From PNNG01 sp046291695 (GTDB lineage Bacteria; Bacteroidota; Bacteroidia; UBA7662), in assembly GCA_046291695.1 (NCBI GenBank), contig JBKBSO010000017.1, positions 13,405 to 77,404 of the forward strand: a DNA stretch of 64,000 nucleotides. The letters run 5' to 3'. Below the pieces are notes generated by a model, which saw only the letters and a program-made list of their open reading frames with translations, was not told where the DNA came from and searched no databases. The position numbers were made by a program, and so were the translations under genes. Shown here in pieces: positions 62,636 to 64,000 of the stretch (the stretch's first letter is position 1; every line of letters starts with the position of its first letter).

Positions 62636-63317
62636 CCTGAGGTTGTACCGGACCTAGGCATAGTAAGTGCATCAAAGCTACTTGAGGCTTAGCTGGTGGT
62701 GATTTAATTACAGCGCTATTCCGTGACCATTGGTTGAAAGTGAGGAGGGCGAATATGGATTTTGCTTGCATTGGGTTGGGACAAATTGTTCGGCTCAGGT
62801 TAAATTTGTGCCCATATTTCATCAGTGGTTTAGTGTAGGTACAGCTACTGCCTTTTGCCTGAACGGTGGAGGGTTTCAAAAATGTTTTACAGAGAAATAG
62901 CCGCTTGTTACGTTCAAGTTCGCTCTGCTTGGTTTGATTAAAAACGCTATTCCGGGTTTTGTGCGAGCAAAAGGAACGAGTTATTTCCGTTGAAGTGAAT
63001 TGGGTATGCCACCGGGCGAAGGAGGCAGGCCATCACCTGGCGCATCAGCTTGGGTATGTGGTGTATTCAGGCTATTCTAAACACAGTATATTTTCGTTAG
63101 GCTATCCTAAGCACCTATACATAGGTACAAGGCCCAATCTGCCAATTCAAAAAGCGCTGAGCGGCGATTAAAGAACCTATTGGATTATAGATTATATAAG
63201 TTAAACTACTAATTATGTAACAATAAAAATACCATTAAGGCACACCTTTGTAAGTGCTTACAGGAATGCTCATGAAGAGCGGATGAATGAGCAAAAGACC
63301 ACATTGAAAATGAAATC
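62636..63317. other. Non-coding ~680 bp before the IS66-disrupted gene
   Basis: No supported gene. Short open frames exist on both strands (for example 62959-63171) but lack family resemblance and start context. There is an imperfect direct repeat at about 63069-63115 (GGCTATTCTAAACACAGTAT and GGCTATCCTAAGCACCTAT). An AT-rich tract at 63180-63240 ends in CACCTTTG (63243-63250), one mismatch from TAnnTTTG, which may be the promoter of the broken gene at 63318. Confidence 0.45.
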
Positions 63318-63342
63318 ATGAAAAAGACTTTTTTACTTAGTT
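63318..63342 (+). pseudogene. 5' end of a secreted-protein gene cut by IS66 (8 codons left)
   Basis: ATG at 63318 begins MKKTFLLS, a typical signal-peptide start, with a promoter-like AT-rich region and leader upstream. After the eighth codon the sequence changes character (GTACCGTATCCCCCCGACC) and the frame closes at a TAA 41 bases later. The simplest reading is that an IS66 element inserted here; the rest of the gene should resume on the far side of the element, outside the window. Confidence 0.45.
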
Positions 63343-63413
63343 GTACCGTATCCCCCCGACCAACTCCATCTTGTGAGCTGACCTAACAGCCCTGAACTTC
63401 GTGCAAAAAGATC

Positions 63414-63680
63414 ATGAAGAAGAATTGGGAACAGATTTTAGCTGAGCAGCAGACCAGCGGCGAGAGTATTAAGCGTTTTTGCGAAGCGCGAGGCTTGAGT
63501 TTAGGCGTATTTCACTACCACAAGAAACGCAAGAAGCAAGCCGGGGCTGGCGGTTTTGTAGAAGTAGCAGGTGATTTTGGAAATGGCCATTTGATAGAGA
63601 TTTGCTATCCGAGCGGTGTGCGTTTAAAATTGAGCGGGAAGGTGCCATTTGCCGAGCTGAGCAGGCTGCTGCATGTTTAG
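63414..63680 (+). CDS. tnpA: IS66 family accessory protein TnpA
   Basis: An 88-residue protein with the IS66 Orf1 pattern: a helix-turn-helix start (NWEQILAEQQTSGESIKRFCEARGLSLGVFHYHKKR) and a short C-terminal FVEVAG...LIEICYPSGVRLKLSGKVPFAELSRLL. It is needed with TnpB and TnpC for IS66 transposition, probably as a DNA-binding helper. Its stop overlaps the tnpB start in another frame, the usual arrangement in this family. The reading frame is intact. Confidence 0.93.
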   Translation: MKKNWEQILAEQQTSGESIKRFCEARGLSLGVFHYHKKRKKQAGAGGFVEVAGDFGNGHLIEICYPSGVRLKLSGKVPFAELSRLLHV

Positions 63681-64000
63681 CTTGGGCAACCACCAGCGCT
63701 ATTTGCTATACAATCAGCCTTGCGATATGCGCAAGGGCTTTGATGGCTTGTGCGGTTTGGTAACGAATCAATTGGGCCGCAGCCCGATGGATGGTGGAGT
63801 GTATATTTTCATTAACAAGCAGCGTAATCAGATCAAATTGCTGTGTTGGGAGCCCGGTGGTTTAGTTTTGTACCACAAGCGTTTGGAGCGCGGACGCTTC
63901 AGTGTACCCGATTTAAGTCAAAATTCGGGGGTGCTGAAGTGGCCTGATTTGGTGCTGATAGTTGAAGGTATTGAGCTGAGTTCGGTTAAGAAAAAAGTGA
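63673..64000 (+). CDS. tnpB: IS66 family accessory protein TnpB (3' end outside window)
   Basis: The frame opens at ATG 63673, overlapping the last codons of tnpA, and stays open to the window end (109 codons). It shows the IS66 Orf2 signature: CDMRKGFDGLCGLV near the N-terminus, GGVYIFINKQRNQIKLLCWEPGGLVLYHKRLERGRF, then VLKWPDLVLIVEGIELSSVKKK. Family members are about 115 residues, so only a few residues are missing. It is required for transposition; the biochemical role is unclear. Confidence 0.92.
   Translation, partial: MFSLGNHQRYLLYNQPCDMRKGFDGLCGLVTNQLGRSPMDGGVYIFINKQRNQIKLLCWEPGGLVLYHKRLERGRFSVPDLSQNSGVLKWPDLVLIVEGIELSSVKKKV

Larger units (their letters stand above)
63343..64000 (+). 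mobile_element. IS66 family insertion sequence (left part; right end outside window)
   Basis: Contains the adjacent tnpA and tnpB accessory genes of an IS66 element in the usual order; tnpC, the DDE transposase, should follow beyond the window. The left end is proposed at 63343 because IS66 ends typically begin with GTA and the sequence changes there. The terminal repeat cannot be verified without the right end. Confidence 0.8.

Noticed and set aside
62586..63171. Short frames in the gap after the symporter gene (62586-62879 minus, 62959-63171 plus)
   Set aside because: No recognisable domains and no signals; possible gene remnants, but nothing supports a call.
1..64000. Search for CRISPR arrays, tRNA and rRNA genes
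   Set aside because: Intergenic regions were read and show no regularly spaced repeats, no tRNA cloverleaf with a T-loop GGTTCGA-like segment in the right setting, and no rRNA.

Overview
The window is a gene-dense stretch of a Bacteroidota chromosome. Support comes from several directions: outer-membrane and type IX secretion (T9SS) signatures (a PorV/PorQ-like protein and Asn-Pro-containing C-terminal sorting domains on an amylase and an esterase), a SusC-like TonB-dependent receptor, protein families largely confined to this phylum (DUF4286, DUF6588, START-like, LruC, DUF1543), Bacteroidota promoter boxes of the form TAnnTTTG, and the near absence of Shine-Dalgarno sites. The exact class cannot be fixed by eye. 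No rRNA, tRNA or CRISPR array was found.

Layout. 1-5.6 kb: a truncated secreted lamin-tail protein, asd (lysine/threonine/methionine and peptidoglycan precursor), and a secreted GH13 amylase with a DUF1543 gene. 5.6-12.1 kb (minus strand): a frameshifted YwqK-type repeat gene, then a probable run radA-hflX-ompA-like-anmK-SDR. 12.2-16.6 kb: an LruC lipoprotein, a TPR protein with a DUF4286 gene, and a nitronate monooxygenase. 16.8-25.6 kb: a strongly codon-biased set of TonB receptor, 1325-residue secreted protein and PorV-like outer-membrane protein. 25.6-29.5 kb: greA, a HIT hydrolase, ruvC, a lone OppC-type permease and a SpoIIE-type phosphatase. 29.5-40.3 kb: surface polysaccharide and LPS functions (O-antigen ligase/polymerase, Wzz, Wzx, GT9, GT2, GT4, LptF/G), with a DUF6588 protein between. 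40.5-44.0 kb: a subtilase and a secreted esterase. 44.2-50.0 kb: three tandem secreted formylglycine-enzyme-fold paralogues. 50.4-62.6 kb: a plus-strand run of alpha-2-macroglobulin, pbpC, two M16 peptidases, scpA and a bile-acid/sodium symporter family gene. 63.3 kb to the end: an IS66 element that appears to have landed in the signal-peptide codons of another gene.

Functionally the window is dominated by the cell envelope: export of secreted enzymes, outer-membrane uptake, polysaccharide assembly, LPS transport, murein recycling (anmK) and synthesis (pbpC), and an envelope protease trap (A2M). The least explained parts are the three FGE-fold paralogues, which lack the FGE cysteines and of which two carry an extra inserted domain, and the very large secreted protein sandwiched between the TonB receptor and the PorV-like protein.
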